From: Halarchaeum rubridurum
GTDB lineage: Archaea; Halobacteriota; Halobacteria; Halobacteriales; Halobacteriaceae
Assembly (NCBI RefSeq): GCF_014647115.1
Contig: NZ_BMOO01000001.1
Span: forward strand, 124,001-188,000
DNA: 64,000 nucleotides
Direction: 5' to 3'
The position numbers were made by a program, and so were the translations under genes. The notes below the pieces were generated by a model. That model was not told the DNA's origin. It was given only the letters and a program-made list of their open reading frames with translations, and searched no databases. Positions 16,174-25,225 of the stretch are shown here, one piece after another. Numbering within the stretch: the stretch's first letter is position 1; each line of letters opens with the position of its first letter.

Positions 16174-17808
16174 ATGAGGGACGAGCGCGCGGTCGCGGGG
16201 CTGGTCGGTGCGATTCTGTTGTTCGGGATGCTCGTCGTCGCGCTGTCGCTCTATCAGGCGCAGGTCGTTCCGTCGGAGAACGCGCGGGTGGAGTTCGACC
16301 ACAGCCAGCAGGTGGGGAACGACCTCGTCGAGGTGCGAAACGCGCTCCTGCGGACGGCGTGGTCGGGCGACGCGCAACCGACGGCGGTGTCGCTCGGCAC
16401 GCGCTATCCCGAGCGGGCGTTCGCGCTGAACCCGCCCCCGGCGACCGGGACGCTCGCGACGCGGAACTTCTCGGGCGCGTCGACGGTCATCATCTCGAAC
16501 CTCACGCGCGCGAACGTCGGCGAGGGCCTCAGCGAGTACGCGGGCGACGACGGGGCGCTCTCCATCCCGACGAAGCGGCTCGTCTACACGCCCCACTACA
16601 ACGAGTACGGGAGCGCGCCGACGACGACCTACGAGAACACCGTGTTGTACGACCGCTTCGGGCGGGCGGCGGGCGAGCGCACGCTCGCGCGGACCGGCCA
16701 GCGGCTCGTGACGCCGGAGCGCGTCTCGGTGGTGGCTCTGACGGGTGAGTACACCGAGAGCGGCGTCGGGAGCGTGGCGCTCGACCCCGAAGCGGTGAGT
16801 GCCGGGAGCGGCGCGGGGTCGTCGTTCGCGGGGCCGGTGACGGTCTCGGTGCCCACCGCGCTCCCCTCGGAGGGGGCGAGCGGGACGTCGTGGAACTCGC
16901 TGGTCGCGGCGGACACGACACTACGCGGTGACGACGGGCGGCTGAACGTGACGCTCGCGCCGGGAACGCGGCTGCGGGTGGCGGCGGTGAGCGTGGGCGC
17001 GACGCCGGAGCGTGCCTCACCGGCGTACCTGTCGCGGGAGTCGAGGGACGCGACGATGGCGGCGGGCGAGCGTCGCCCGTTCACCGTGCGGGTCAACGAC
17101 GCGTCCCTCAATCCCGTCGAGGGCGTGGCGGTGAGCGCGTCGGTCGCGGGTGACGGCGAACTCGTGGACGGCGACGCGGTCGTGACGGGCGCGGACGGGA
17201 CGGCGTCGTTCGCGTACCGCGCGGGACCGAGCGACGGCGCGGTGACGGTCTGGGTCGATAGCGCGTCGCCGGGCGACCCCGGCAGTCCGAAGACGACGAC
17301 GTTCGACGTGAGCGTCCCCGACGGCGGCGGGAGCGACGGCAGCGGGAGCGACGGGAGCGGTGACGGTTCCGGTGACGCGGCGACGCTCACGTACAACGGC
17401 GACGCCGGGCCGTACAACGGCGGGAACACCATCCGGTTCTCGATGTCCGCGAACGCGGACGCGACGATAACGGGCGTGAACGTCTCGGTCGAGGGCGCGG
17501 CGTGGCTGTGGGACGAGAGCGGTGGGCAACCGGAGGTCAGGGTCGGGAACGGCGCGTACGACGCGAACGTCGACGACGCGCCGAATAGCGCGAACGACTA
17601 CTACCGGCTCGGGACGGCGGTGGACCTGACGAGCGACGCGACGGTGAGCGCGGGCGAGACCGTCACGGTCGAGATGCAGAACTTCCGGCGGGACGGGAAC
17701 GACCGACCGGGTGGGAGCGTGGACGTCCAGAACGAACGCGTGCGGATCACGTTCGCGTTCGCCGACGGCTCGACGCAGACGCTCTCGTTCACGAACGGCG
17801 CGTACTGA
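16174..17808 (+). CDS. Membrane-anchored surface protein with pilin-like N-terminus and Ig-like domain (paralogue 2)
   Basis: A 544-residue paralogue of the preceding gene. The N-terminal helix (RAVAGLVGAILLFGMLVVAL), the next block ending RNALLRTAWSG, and the motif GTRYP then NPPPATG recur almost unchanged. An Ig-like domain follows (TVRVNDASLNPVEG, about 300-380). After it comes a Ser/Gly/Asp linker (about 385-402) and a C-terminal domain unrelated to paralogue 1. An internal tandem duplication followed by replacement of the C-terminal domain is the simplest reading. The 90-base gap with TTTAGG at about 16144 could hold its own promoter. Confidence 0.8.
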   Translation: MRDERAVAGLVGAILLFGMLVVALSLYQAQVVPSENARVEFDHSQQVGNDLVEVRNALLRTAWSGDAQPTAVSLGTRYPERAFALNPPPATGTLATRNFSGASTVIISNLTRANVGEGLSEYAGDDGALSIPTKRLVYTPHYNEYGSAPTTTYENTVLYDRFGRAAGERTLARTGQRLVTPERVSVVALTGEYTESGVGSVALDPEAVSAGSGAGSSFAGPVTVSVPTALPSEGASGTSWNSLVAADTTLRGDDGRLNVTLAPGTRLRVAAVSVGATPERASPAYLSRESRDATMAAGERRPFTVRVNDASLNPVEGVAVSASVAGDGELVDGDAVVTGADGTASFAYRAGPSDGAVTVWVDSASPGDPGSPKTTTFDVSVPDGGGSDGSGSDGSGDGSGDAATLTYNGDAGPYNGGNTIRFSMSANADATITGVNVSVEGAAWLWDESGGQPEVRVGNGAYDANVDDAPNSANDYYRLGTAVDLTSDATVSAGETVTVEMQNFRRDGNDRPGGSVDVQNERVRITFAFADGSTQTLSFTNGAY

Positions 17809-17873
17809 GGTGTTCGTCACCCGTCGAACGGCCTATCGACAGACACATACGCCAGTTTCGTGAATGACGGGCC

Positions 17874-19211
17874 ATGACAGCCGTCGGCATCGACGCGGTC
17901 GAGGTCTGGACCGGTAAGTTGTCGCTCGACCTCGCCGAGACGTTCGCCCCGGAGCAGGGCGACGACCCGGCGAAGTACACGAAGGGGCTCGGGCTCCGCG
18001 AGAGTTCGTTCCCGGACGCCCACGAGGACATCGTGACGATGGGTGCGAACGCCGCCCACCGGCTGATGGAGCGAAAGAGCCTGACGCCCGAGGACGTCGG
18101 GCGCATCGACGTCGCCACGGAGTCGGCGTTCGACAACTCGAAGCCCGTCTCGACGTACATCGCGGGGTGTCTCGAACAGGTGTACGACGGGGACTTCCAC
18201 CACGCGAACAAGGGCGAGCGGAAGTTCGCCTGTATCGCGGGGACGCAGAGCCTCGACGACGCGTGCAACTGGATACGCGCGGGGCGCAACCGCGGCCGGG
18301 GCGCGCTCGTCATCGCGAGCGACACGGCGCTCTACGAGCGCGGCGACGCGGGCGAGGCGACGCAGGGCGCGGGCGCGGTGGCGATGTGGGTCACCGAGGA
18401 CCCCGCGCTGGTCGAACTCTCCGTCGAGCAGGGGTACGGCTCGGCGGACGAGACGGACTTCCTGAAGCCGAACCAGCAGTTCCCGAGCGTCGACGGGAAG
18501 CGCTCGATTCAGGTCTACCTCGCGCGGATGCGCGAGGCGCTGGAGGACTTCGAGAGCGTCGCGGGCGACGTCGGCCCCGACGACTACGCGTACGCGCCGT
18601 TCCACACGCCGTATCCGGGGATGGTGCGCAAGGCCGCGCTCCTCGCGTACCGGCACACGACCCGCGGAACGGACGTCGAGGACGCCCTCGCGGAGGACAT
18701 CGGTCGCCAACCGCGCCGGGAGGCGTTCGACGACGAGAGCGCGTTCGAGGACGCCGTGAGCGACTACACGGACGCGCTGAAGGAGCGCTCCGAGTACCGC
18801 GAGTGGTACGACGCGCGCATCGAGCCGACGCTGGCGATAAGCGAGCGCGTCGGGAACTGGTACACGGGGTCGGTCCACCTCGCGCGTCTCTCGGCGCTCC
18901 ACCACGCCGCGGCGAACGGCCGGGACCTCGCGGGTGAAAAGTTGCTCGTCGCCTCCTACGGGTCGGGCGCGCAGGCGGAGGTCCACGCCGAGACGGTTCG
19001 TGACGGGTGGCGCGAGGAGGTCGACGCGCTCTCGATATTCGACCGTGTCGAGTCGCGCTACGACCTCAGTTTCGCGGAGTACGAGCGGGTGCACGACCGA
19101 CACAACCACGCGAAGCAGGCGGAACTGGACGCCTTCACGACGCCCGAGGACGAGTTCGTCTTCGACGGCTGGGGGCCGATGAACGAGCGGACGTATCGGT
19201 ACGTGGAGTAA
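17874..19211 (+). CDS. hmgB: Hydroxymethylglutaryl-CoA synthase
   Basis: A 445-residue thiolase-fold enzyme. Glu83 (ATESA) is the general acid/base, Cys120 (FACIAGTQ) is the acetyl-accepting nucleophile, and PFHTPYPGM holds the catalytic His. SYGSGAQAE near residue 355 is also diagnostic. It condenses acetyl-CoA with acetoacetyl-CoA to HMG-CoA in the mevalonate pathway that feeds archaeal isoprenoid lipids. The size fits the haloarchaeal enzyme. It is followed directly by palindromic repeats and a convergent histidine kinase gene. No other mevalonate gene is nearby. Confidence 0.96.
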   Translation: MTAVGIDAVEVWTGKLSLDLAETFAPEQGDDPAKYTKGLGLRESSFPDAHEDIVTMGANAAHRLMERKSLTPEDVGRIDVATESAFDNSKPVSTYIAGCLEQVYDGDFHHANKGERKFACIAGTQSLDDACNWIRAGRNRGRGALVIASDTALYERGDAGEATQGAGAVAMWVTEDPALVELSVEQGYGSADETDFLKPNQQFPSVDGKRSIQVYLARMREALEDFESVAGDVGPDDYAYAPFHTPYPGMVRKAALLAYRHTTRGTDVEDALAEDIGRQPRREAFDDESAFEDAVSDYTDALKERSEYREWYDARIEPTLAISERVGNWYTGSVHLARLSALHHAAANGRDLAGEKLLVASYGSGAQAEVHAETVRDGWREEVDALSIFDRVESRYDLSFAEYERVHDRHNHAKQAELDAFTTPEDEFVFDGWGPMNERTYRYVE

Positions 19212-19262
19212 CGCGGTTCCGGAGGAACCGCGGAAGGCTGAACGGCGGAGCCGTGAGGAGTG
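19206..19262. repeat. 57-bp direct repeat, copy 1, with internal palindrome
   Basis: This copy matches 19320-19376 with one mismatch (GGCTGA versus GACTGA). It contains the hairpin CGCGGTTCC-GGA-GGAACCGCG at 19212-19232, which begins right after the hmgB stop codon, and a second short palindrome around CGGCGGAGCCG. It may act as an RNA stem after hmgB or be a REP-like element. Confidence 0.8.
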
Positions 19263-19319
19263 AAGTGGGGCCGAGCGTAGCGAGGGCCCACTACGGACGA
19301 GCGGGGAGGCACGACCCGC

Positions 19320-19376
19320 GAGTAACGCGGTTCCGGAGGAACCGCGGAAGACTGAACGGCGGAGCCGTGAGGAGTG
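19320..19376. repeat. 57-bp direct repeat, copy 2
   Basis: The second copy lies 114 bases after the first, with one substitution, and carries the same 9-bp stem and 3-base loop. The spacer between the copies holds another AGCGTAGCGAG-type palindromic segment. Together they fill the 236-base convergent gap between hmgB and the histidine kinase. Confidence 0.8.
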
Positions 19377-19447
19377 CGTGTCCCCCCGCTCCGCTCGGCC
19401 CACGGGCACGCGAACGGAGCCAACTATCGTGAGGGCGAGCGGTCGCC

Positions 19448-20527
19448 TCAGAGCGGTGTGGGGCGTTCGACGCCGCGGAACTCGAAGCGCGCACCGCCGT
19501 CGTCGCTCTCGGTGATGTCGAGGTCCCAGCCGTGGGCGTCGGCTATCTCTGCGACGATGGCGAGCCCGAAGCCGGTGCCGTCGTCGGCGTCGGTGTAGCC
19601 GGCGTCGAGGACGTCGTCGCGTCTCGACGGGGGGATGCCGGGGCCGTCGTCGGCCACGTAGAACCCCGCGCCGTCGTCGAGGTCGTCGACGGTGACGGAG
19701 ACGTCGGTGCCGCCGTGCCGGACGCTGTTGGCGAAGAGGTTCTCGAAGACCTGCCGGAGACGGGCGGGGTCGGCGGCGATCCGCTCGCTGTCGTCGAGGT
19801 CGACGGAGAGGTCGACGTCGCACTCGGCGTCGGCGGCGGCACGCCAGCACTCCTCGACGAGCGTCGTGACGTCGACGGGCTCGGGGTCGGTGACGGTCCG
19901 GCCGTCGCGGGCGAGGGTGAGGGTGTCCTCGACGATGGTCTCCATGCGTTCGAGGGCGTCCTCGACGACGGCGAGGTGTTCGTCGGCCTCGTCGGGGTGC
20001 TCGCGCGCGACGTCGAGGCGCGCTTTGGCGAGCGTGAGCGGGTTACGGAGGTCGTGGGAGACGACGCCCGCGAACTCGTCGAGGCGTTCGGCGCGGCGGG
20101 TGAGCTCGGCGGTCTGTTCTTCGAGCTCGCGGCGCTGGGCCTCCTGGGCGACGACCCAGCGGCGGAGCCCGAAGAAGAGACAGAGCGCGCCGAGGGGAGC
20201 CGTCACGTCGCCGAAGACGAAGTCGAACCAGAAGGGCTGGCGGACGAGTTCGTCGAGGACCTCGACGAGCGCGAAGACGTGGACGAGGGTCGTCCCGGCC
20301 ATGAAGGGCCAGTAGAGGTCGAACTCGGTACGGAGGCGTTGGACGATAGTCACGCCCCCAAGGAGGAGGACGGCGAAGACGGCGTCGAGGGCGACGCTGA
20401 GCGTCGTCGTCGGGATTCGCGGGAACGCCCGGAGCTGGTAGACGGTGAGGACGACGGAGCAGATCGCGACGGCGGCCGCTGGCCAGTAGGATATCGGGGT
20501 GTCGACGGTCAAGCTCCGCGCGGCCAT
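19448..20527 (-). CDS. Membrane-bound sensor histidine kinase
   Basis: About 359 residues from MAARSLT (ATG 20527; ATG 20536 is possible). Four hydrophobic helices occupy about residues 12-130. A short coiled coil follows (AQEAQRRELEEQTAELTRRAERLDEFAG), then the H box VVSHDLRNPLTLAKA with phospho-acceptor His. The HATPase part has the N box ENLFANSVRHG and the G boxes DDGPGIP and GTGFGLAI. It probably autophosphorylates in response to a membrane signal; no response regulator lies beside it. The similar C-terminal half of the kinase at 61-62.7 kb suggests a paralogous family in this genome. Confidence 0.92.
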   Translation of the reverse strand: MAARSLTVDTPISYWPAAAVAICSVVLTVYQLRAFPRIPTTTLSVALDAVFAVLLLGGVTIVQRLRTEFDLYWPFMAGTTLVHVFALVEVLDELVRQPFWFDFVFGDVTAPLGALCLFFGLRRWVVAQEAQRRELEEQTAELTRRAERLDEFAGVVSHDLRNPLTLAKARLDVAREHPDEADEHLAVVEDALERMETIVEDTLTLARDGRTVTDPEPVDVTTLVEECWRAAADAECDVDLSVDLDDSERIAADPARLRQVFENLFANSVRHGGTDVSVTVDDLDDGAGFYVADDGPGIPPSRRDDVLDAGYTDADDGTGFGLAIVAEIADAHGWDLDITESDDGGARFEFRGVERPTPL

Positions 20528-20696
20528 TCGTGTCACGGTAGAGTGAGGAGTCGTCTAAGTGTTATGGCAGCCGAGTCGGGTCGGGCGGACGAGGAATCGA
20601 CCGCCGCCGGGCGCACGAGCCGCGAACGTGACTGGCTCCGTAAATGACTGGCCGGGAGGGGACGCGTCCCGGAAGGCGGGGGAGCGGCGGCGGCGT

Positions 20697-21407
20697 TCAG
20701 TCGGCGAGCGAGCGGAGCGCGTCGAGCATCTCGTCGACCGGCGTCGTGCAGACGGCGAGGGAGAAGCCGTCGCGCTGGGCGAGGCGGGGTGCGTGCTCCC
20801 AGAGGTCGTCCTCGGAGAGACCGTGGAGGAGGACGGCGTTCGGCGTCGGGTTGACGACGCGGAGGGCGACGAGCGGCGACTCGCCGCGCGTGACGCCGGT
20901 GAAGCCGAGGACGCGGTTCGTCGACTGCCCGTAGAGCCGGTAGAACTCGTCGCTGGAGAGTCTGGTGATGGCTTTGATGCTGTCGATGATGGTGTGGCCG
21001 CTGACGCGCTCACGGTCGCCGGCGACGACCTCCGTGGCGCCGATGGCGTCGTAGACGTCGGCGAGCGGGACGGTCGCCGGGTACTCGCGGAGGTCGAGGA
21101 CGACGTCGCTCTCGAAGCCCGCGGAGAGGACGCGTGCGTACTGGCGGATGCGGTCGCCACCACGACGTTCGTCGATGTCGAGGAGCGCGACGACGAGCCG
21201 CGAGACGAGGCCGATGCCCGGGCTCTCGCGACGACCGCTCTCGTAGTCGGAGATGACGGAGGAGGAAACGTCGAGTTGGTCCGCGAGTTCGGTCTGGGAG
21301 ACGTCGAAGTCGGTGCGCCACTTACGCAGGGTCGCGCCGGGGTCGTCGCTGAGGGTGATCTCGCCCGCGATGCGTTCCGCGAGGCCGGCGCGCGCGTCCG
21401 AATCCAT
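20697..21407 (-). CDS. XRE-family (Cro/CI HTH) transcriptional regulator
   Basis: 236 residues from MDSDARAG (ATG 21407; ATG 21416 is possible). The N-terminal HTH is clear: LRKWRTDFDVSQTELADQLDVSSSVISDYESGRRESPG (about residues 28-66). The remaining 150 residues form an archaeal ligand-binding-like domain with ESPLVALRVVNPTPNAVLLHG and a final FSLAVCTTPVDEMLDALRSL. This domain arrangement is conserved in archaea, but the ligand and targets are not known. It is monocistronic by spacing: 160 bases separate it from the kinase and 60 from the membrane protein upstream. Confidence 0.88.
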   Translation of the reverse strand: MDSDARAGLAERIAGEITLSDDPGATLRKWRTDFDVSQTELADQLDVSSSVISDYESGRRESPGIGLVSRLVVALLDIDERRGGDRIRQYARVLSAGFESDVVLDLREYPATVPLADVYDAIGATEVVAGDRERVSGHTIIDSIKAITRLSSDEFYRLYGQSTNRVLGFTGVTRGESPLVALRVVNPTPNAVLLHGLSEDDLWEHAPRLAQRDGFSLAVCTTPVDEMLDALRSLAD

Positions 21408-21476
21408 ACACCCCACAACCGGGTACGTGACCTAAGGCGTATCGGAGCGGGTTCGACAGGTGCCGATACCGTGCGG

Positions 21477-22043
21477 TCAGTCGCTCGTGAGCGCGGCGAG
21501 CGCGCCGCCGAGCGCCCCGAAGACGACGGGGTAGACGACGCCGGCGAGGACGAGGCCGAGGACGACCGCGGGCCCCATCCACGTGCCGTCGCTCGTGACG
21601 CGGACCGCGAAGACGCCGGCCCACGCGGGAATCGCGTAGCCGAGCGAGACGACGGTCCCGCAGAGCGCGCCGTCGCGGGGCGTGTCGAGGCCGACGTAGC
21701 GCACGAGGACGACCCCCGCGACGAGTAGGAACAGCGGCGGGAGGACGTAGAGCAACTGGGGGGCGTTGCCGCCCGCGATGAGGTTCGTCGCCGCCCGCCC
21801 GCCGCCGAGGGCCGGGCGCGTGACGTCGACGAAGTGGGCGTTGTAGAGGAGCCAGCCGACGACCTTCCACGCGGGGATACCCTGGCCGCCGAGGAGTTCG
21901 ATGACCGCGTTGAGTCCCTGGAGGTTCTCGCGCACGCGGTTCGCCTGCCAGAGGTAGACCACGAGGTATTCGAGGGCGAAGGCGACGACGCCGGTGACGG
22001 CCGCGGGGAGCCACGGGACGGCGCGTGACGTGTCGTGTGCCAT
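21477..22043 (-). CDS. Haloarchaeal integral membrane protein of unknown function
   Basis: The 188-residue protein starts at ATG 22043, just after a probable promoter shared with the divergent Tat protein. About five hydrophobic helices are seen (AAVTGVVAFALEYLVVYLW, YVLPPLFLLVAGVVLVRYV, GTVVSLGYAIPAWAGVFAV, AVVLGLVLAGVVYPVVFGALGGAL). A loop carries NAVIELLGGQGIPAWKVVGWLLYNAHFVD. I do not recognise a family with known function. The upstream extension of the same frame is a shadow. Confidence 0.82.
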   Translation of the reverse strand: MAHDTSRAVPWLPAAVTGVVAFALEYLVVYLWQANRVRENLQGLNAVIELLGGQGIPAWKVVGWLLYNAHFVDVTRPALGGGRAATNLIAGGNAPQLLYVLPPLFLLVAGVVLVRYVGLDTPRDGALCGTVVSLGYAIPAWAGVFAVRVTSDGTWMGPAVVLGLVLAGVVYPVVFGALGGALAALTSD

Positions 22044-22179
22044 GGGACGGGCTTCGACGGGCGACGCAAAAGTCGTTGCGTCGGTTTCGAGCGCCAAGCG
22101 TGCGCGGCGACGTCGACGCCCGCGCGAACGCACAGTAGCCACCAACCTGAAACGGGTCGCGGCCGAAGCGTCGCGCACG

Positions 22180-23181
22180 ATGAGTGACGTCTCGCGCCGT
22201 CGATTCCTCGGTGCCGCGGCGGGGGCCGCGCTCGCGTGGGGTGCGACCGGGAGCGCGAGCGCCGCGGGCGCGACAGGGACGGGAACCGACGGCGACTGGC
22301 GCGTGGTCGACGCGCCCACCAGTCGGGCGCTCCACGACGTCGCGCGGGCGGGCGGTCGCGTGTACGCCGTCGGCGGTGGCGGCGTCGTCCTCGAACGCAC
22401 CCGCGACGGGGAGTGGCGCGTTCTCGCGGCGAACGGTCCGGACGGGAACGGCTCGAACCTCCACGCGGCCGCGAGCGACGGCGAGCGGGTCTGGGTCGCG
22501 GGCGCGAGCGGTGCGCTCGCCGTCCTCGACGCCGCGGCGGGCGACGTCACCACGCATCGCGCGCCCGATGACGTGACGAACCAGTTCACGAGCCTCGCGC
22601 TCGTCGAGTCGGGCGACGACGCGACCGTCCACGTGGCCGATAGCTCCGGGCAGGTCCACGTCTCGCGCGGCCGGAGGGGTGATGGACGCGACTGGACGCA
22701 CGTCACGCCCGGGAGCGGGGCGGCGATTCGCGACGTGACCGCCGACGGGGAGCGCGTCGTCGCGGTCGACGCGAACGCGGCCGTCTTCGAGACGCGCGAC
22801 GGCGGGGCGTCGTGGGACCGTCTCGGCATCGACGACGCGGACGCGGCGCTGCGCGGCGTCGCGCTCGCGGGCGGGACGGCGCACGTCGTCGGCGGCGCGC
22901 TCTACAGCGAGACGGGGGCAGAGGACGGCTGGGACGTCGCCGACCCGTGCGGGGCGACGCTCGCCGACGTCGAAATCGGGCCGTGTGGCTGCGTCCACGC
23001 CGTCGGCGCGAACGGCACCGTCCTCCACCGCCCCGGCCACGGTATCCCCGCGGGGGCGACGTTGGCGAAGTGGCTCGGCCGCTGGGAGACGGCACACCCG
23101 GTTTCGAGCGGGCTCGACGCGCTCGTCCTCGGCGACCCGCACGTCGCCGTCGGCGCGAACGGCACGGTCGTCGAGCGCTGA
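22180..23181 (+). CDS. Tat-exported repeat protein, probable beta-propeller
   Basis: 333 residues from ATG 22180. The N-terminus has a twin-arginine signal SRRRFLGAAAGAALAWG and a cleavage-like ASA-AG site near residue 28. The mature part has repeated four-strand units such as LHDVARAGGRVYAVGGGGVVLERTRDGEWRV, ANAAVFETRDGGASWDRLG and VHAVGANGTVLHR. The phrase TRDGGASW is typical of BNR/YCF48-like propellers. It would act outside the membrane as a folded exported protein. The ligand is unknown, and no redox cofactor motif is seen. Confidence 0.8.
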   Translation: MSDVSRRRFLGAAAGAALAWGATGSASAAGATGTGTDGDWRVVDAPTSRALHDVARAGGRVYAVGGGGVVLERTRDGEWRVLAANGPDGNGSNLHAAASDGERVWVAGASGALAVLDAAAGDVTTHRAPDDVTNQFTSLALVESGDDATVHVADSSGQVHVSRGRRGDGRDWTHVTPGSGAAIRDVTADGERVVAVDANAAVFETRDGGASWDRLGIDDADAALRGVALAGGTAHVVGGALYSETGAEDGWDVADPCGATLADVEIGPCGCVHAVGANGTVLHRPGHGIPAGATLAKWLGRWETAHPVSSGLDALVLGDPHVAVGANGTVVER

Positions 23182-23238
23182 CGGCGCGCCGTCCACCGGG
23201 GGCGTAGTATTATGGCGGTCCGTGATGGACGGGGAGGT

Positions 23239-23703
23239 ATGGATGCGACGCTCGATACGGTACTGGTCGCGCTCAGCCCGGCGGTCACCGACGAGAACGC
23301 CGACAGACTGCTCGACGCCGCGATGCGGGTCGCCGGCCCGGCCAAGGCGACGGTCGTCCTGACCTACGTCGTCTCGGGCGAGGAGTTCCTCGACGCCGCC
23401 GAGCGCCTCGGCCACGAGGGGGCGGACCGGGACGACGCGAGCGAGGTTCTCGCGGACCACGAAACGATCCAGCGCCTCGGCGCGACGCTCGACGACCACG
23501 GAATCGGCTACGAGGTTCGGGGCGCGGTCGGGAAGGTGGCGGAGGAGGTCGTCGCCGCCGCGGGCGAGGTCGACGCCGACCAGGTCTTCGTCTCCGGGCG
23601 GCCGCGCTCACCGACCGGGAAGGCCGTCTTCGGGAGCACCGCCCAGGACATCATCCTCGACTCGCCGTGCCCCGTGACGTACGTCGCCGCGCAGTCCGAC
23701 TAG
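23239..23703 (+). CDS. Universal stress protein (UspA) family
   Basis: 154 residues from ATG 23239. The alpha/beta Usp fold shows LDTVLVALSPAVTDENADRLLDAAM at the N-terminus and the C-terminal nucleotide loop region DQVFVSGRPRSPTGKAVFGSTAQDIILDSPCPVTYV, where G-x2-G-x9-G(S/T) binds ATP in part of the family. The exact role is unknown; Usp proteins respond to stress and energy status. It is 52 bases ahead of the RFC gene in the same direction and may be co-transcribed. Confidence 0.92.
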   Translation: MDATLDTVLVALSPAVTDENADRLLDAAMRVAGPAKATVVLTYVVSGEEFLDAAERLGHEGADRDDASEVLADHETIQRLGATLDDHGIGYEVRGAVGKVAEEVVAAAGEVDADQVFVSGRPRSPTGKAVFGSTAQDIILDSPCPVTYVAAQSD

Positions 23704-23752
23704 GGAGCGCGGGTCGGAACACCTAACCGCGGTTCGCGTCTCTTCTCGCGTA

Positions 23753-25225
23753 ATGGTTGACTGGACGGAGAAGTACCGCCCGACGACGCTCTCGGAGGTC
23801 CGCGGGAACGACTCGGCCCGCGACGACCTCAAGCAGTGGGCGGAGACGTGGGACGACCACCGCGAGGCCGTCATCGTCCACGGAAGCCCCGGCGTCGGCA
23901 AGACGTCCGCGGCGCACGCGCTCGCCAACGACATGGGGTGGGACGCGATCGAGCTGAACGCGAGCGACACGCGCACGAAGGACGTCATCGAGCGCGTCGC
24001 GGGCGAAGCCGCGAAATCCGGCACGCTCGGCGGCGGCACCGGCGGGCGCAAACTCGTCGTCATGGACGAGGCCGACAACATCCACGGGAACGCCGACCGG
24101 GGCGGCGCGCGCGCCGTCACGCGCCTCGTGAAGGAGGCCACCCAGCCGATGGTGCTCATCGCCAACGACTACTACGACATGTCGAACGCCCTCCGGAACG
24201 CCTGCCGGGAGATCGAGTTCCGCGACGTCGGCAAGCGCTCCATCGTCCCCGTCCTCCGCGACGTCTGTCGCCGAGAGGGCATCACGTACGAGGACGCAGC
24301 GCTCTCCGCGCTCGCCCAGAAGAACGCCGGCGACCTCCGTTCGGCGATCAACGACCTCCAGGCGCTCGCCGAGGAACACGAGGTGCTCACCGAGGACGAC
24401 ATCGTCACGGGCGAGCGCGACACCACCGAGGGCATCTTCGACTTCCTCGACGACGTCATCAAGGAGAAGGGCGCAGAGGAGTCGCTCTACGCCGCCTACG
24501 ACGTCGACGAGACGCCAGACGACCTCCTCAACTGGGTCGAGGACAACGTCCCGAAGGACTACTCGGGCGCGGAGTTGGCCGACGCCTACGGCTTCCTCGT
24601 GAACGCCGACAAGTGGCTCGGGCGCGTGCGCGCCACCCAGGACTACTCCTACTGGCGCTACGCGACCGACAACGTCGCCGCCGGCGTCGCCGCCGCCCGC
24701 CGAGAGCCCAAGGGCGGATGGACGCGCTACGGGCCGCCCTCCTACTGGTCGAAGCTCGGCCGGACGAAGGGCACCCGGAACACCCGCGACTACGTCGCCC
24801 GGAAGATAGCGGAGCAATCGGGCTGCTCGATGGCGACCGCCCGCCGCGAGGTCATGCCGTTCCTCGCCGCGATGACGCACCACTGCAAGCCCCGCGAACT
24901 CACCGTGGCGATGGCCGCCGCCTACGACCTGGAGGAAGAACACGTCGCCTTCGTCACCGGCAGCGGGAAGGACACGAACAAGGTGCAGGACATCGTCGCC
25001 GACGCCGAGGCGTCGAAGGCCGAAGCTGCCGTCGAACACTCCGGGGGCGCGTTCGCCGGTCAGGCCAGCGTCGAGGACGTCGACGCCAGCGAAAGCGGCG
25101 ACACGGGCGAGGACGAGGGCGACGACACCGACGAGGACGTCTTCGTCGACGACGAGGAAGCCGACACGAAGAGCGACGACGCCGAGGACGACGACATGCA
25201 GAGCGGCCTCGACGAGTTCTTCTAA
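23753..25225 (+). CDS. rfcL: Replication factor C large subunit (clamp loader)
   Basis: A 490-residue AAA+ protein with Walker A GSPGVGKT (residues 44-51), Walker B LVVMDEAD, sensor 1 MVLIANDYYD, and a sensor-2-containing DLRSAINDLQ region. A C-terminal collar domain follows, then a very acidic linker (about 440-480) and the PCNA-interacting motif QSGLDEFF at the extreme C-terminus. With the small RFC subunit it loads the PCNA sliding clamp at replication forks. The DEGDD-type linker is typical of salt-in haloarchaea. It is followed directly by a palindrome-rich repeat element. Confidence 0.97.
   Translation: MVDWTEKYRPTTLSEVRGNDSARDDLKQWAETWDDHREAVIVHGSPGVGKTSAAHALANDMGWDAIELNASDTRTKDVIERVAGEAAKSGTLGGGTGGRKLVVMDEADNIHGNADRGGARAVTRLVKEATQPMVLIANDYYDMSNALRNACREIEFRDVGKRSIVPVLRDVCRREGITYEDAALSALAQKNAGDLRSAINDLQALAEEHEVLTEDDIVTGERDTTEGIFDFLDDVIKEKGAEESLYAAYDVDETPDDLLNWVEDNVPKDYSGAELADAYGFLVNADKWLGRVRATQDYSYWRYATDNVAAGVAAARREPKGGWTRYGPPSYWSKLGRTKGTRNTRDYVARKIAEQSGCSMATARREVMPFLAAMTHHCKPRELTVAMAAAYDLEEEHVAFVTGSGKDTNKVQDIVADAEASKAEAAVEHSGGAFAGQASVEDVDASESGDTGEDEGDDTDEDVFVDDEEADTKSDDAEDDDMQSGLDEFF

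Noticed and set aside
19058-19423. Minus-strand frame through the direct repeats after hmgB
   Set aside because: The repeated peptide (HGSAVQ.SAVPPEPRYS) merely reflects the two DNA repeats; it has no start context or homologous look.
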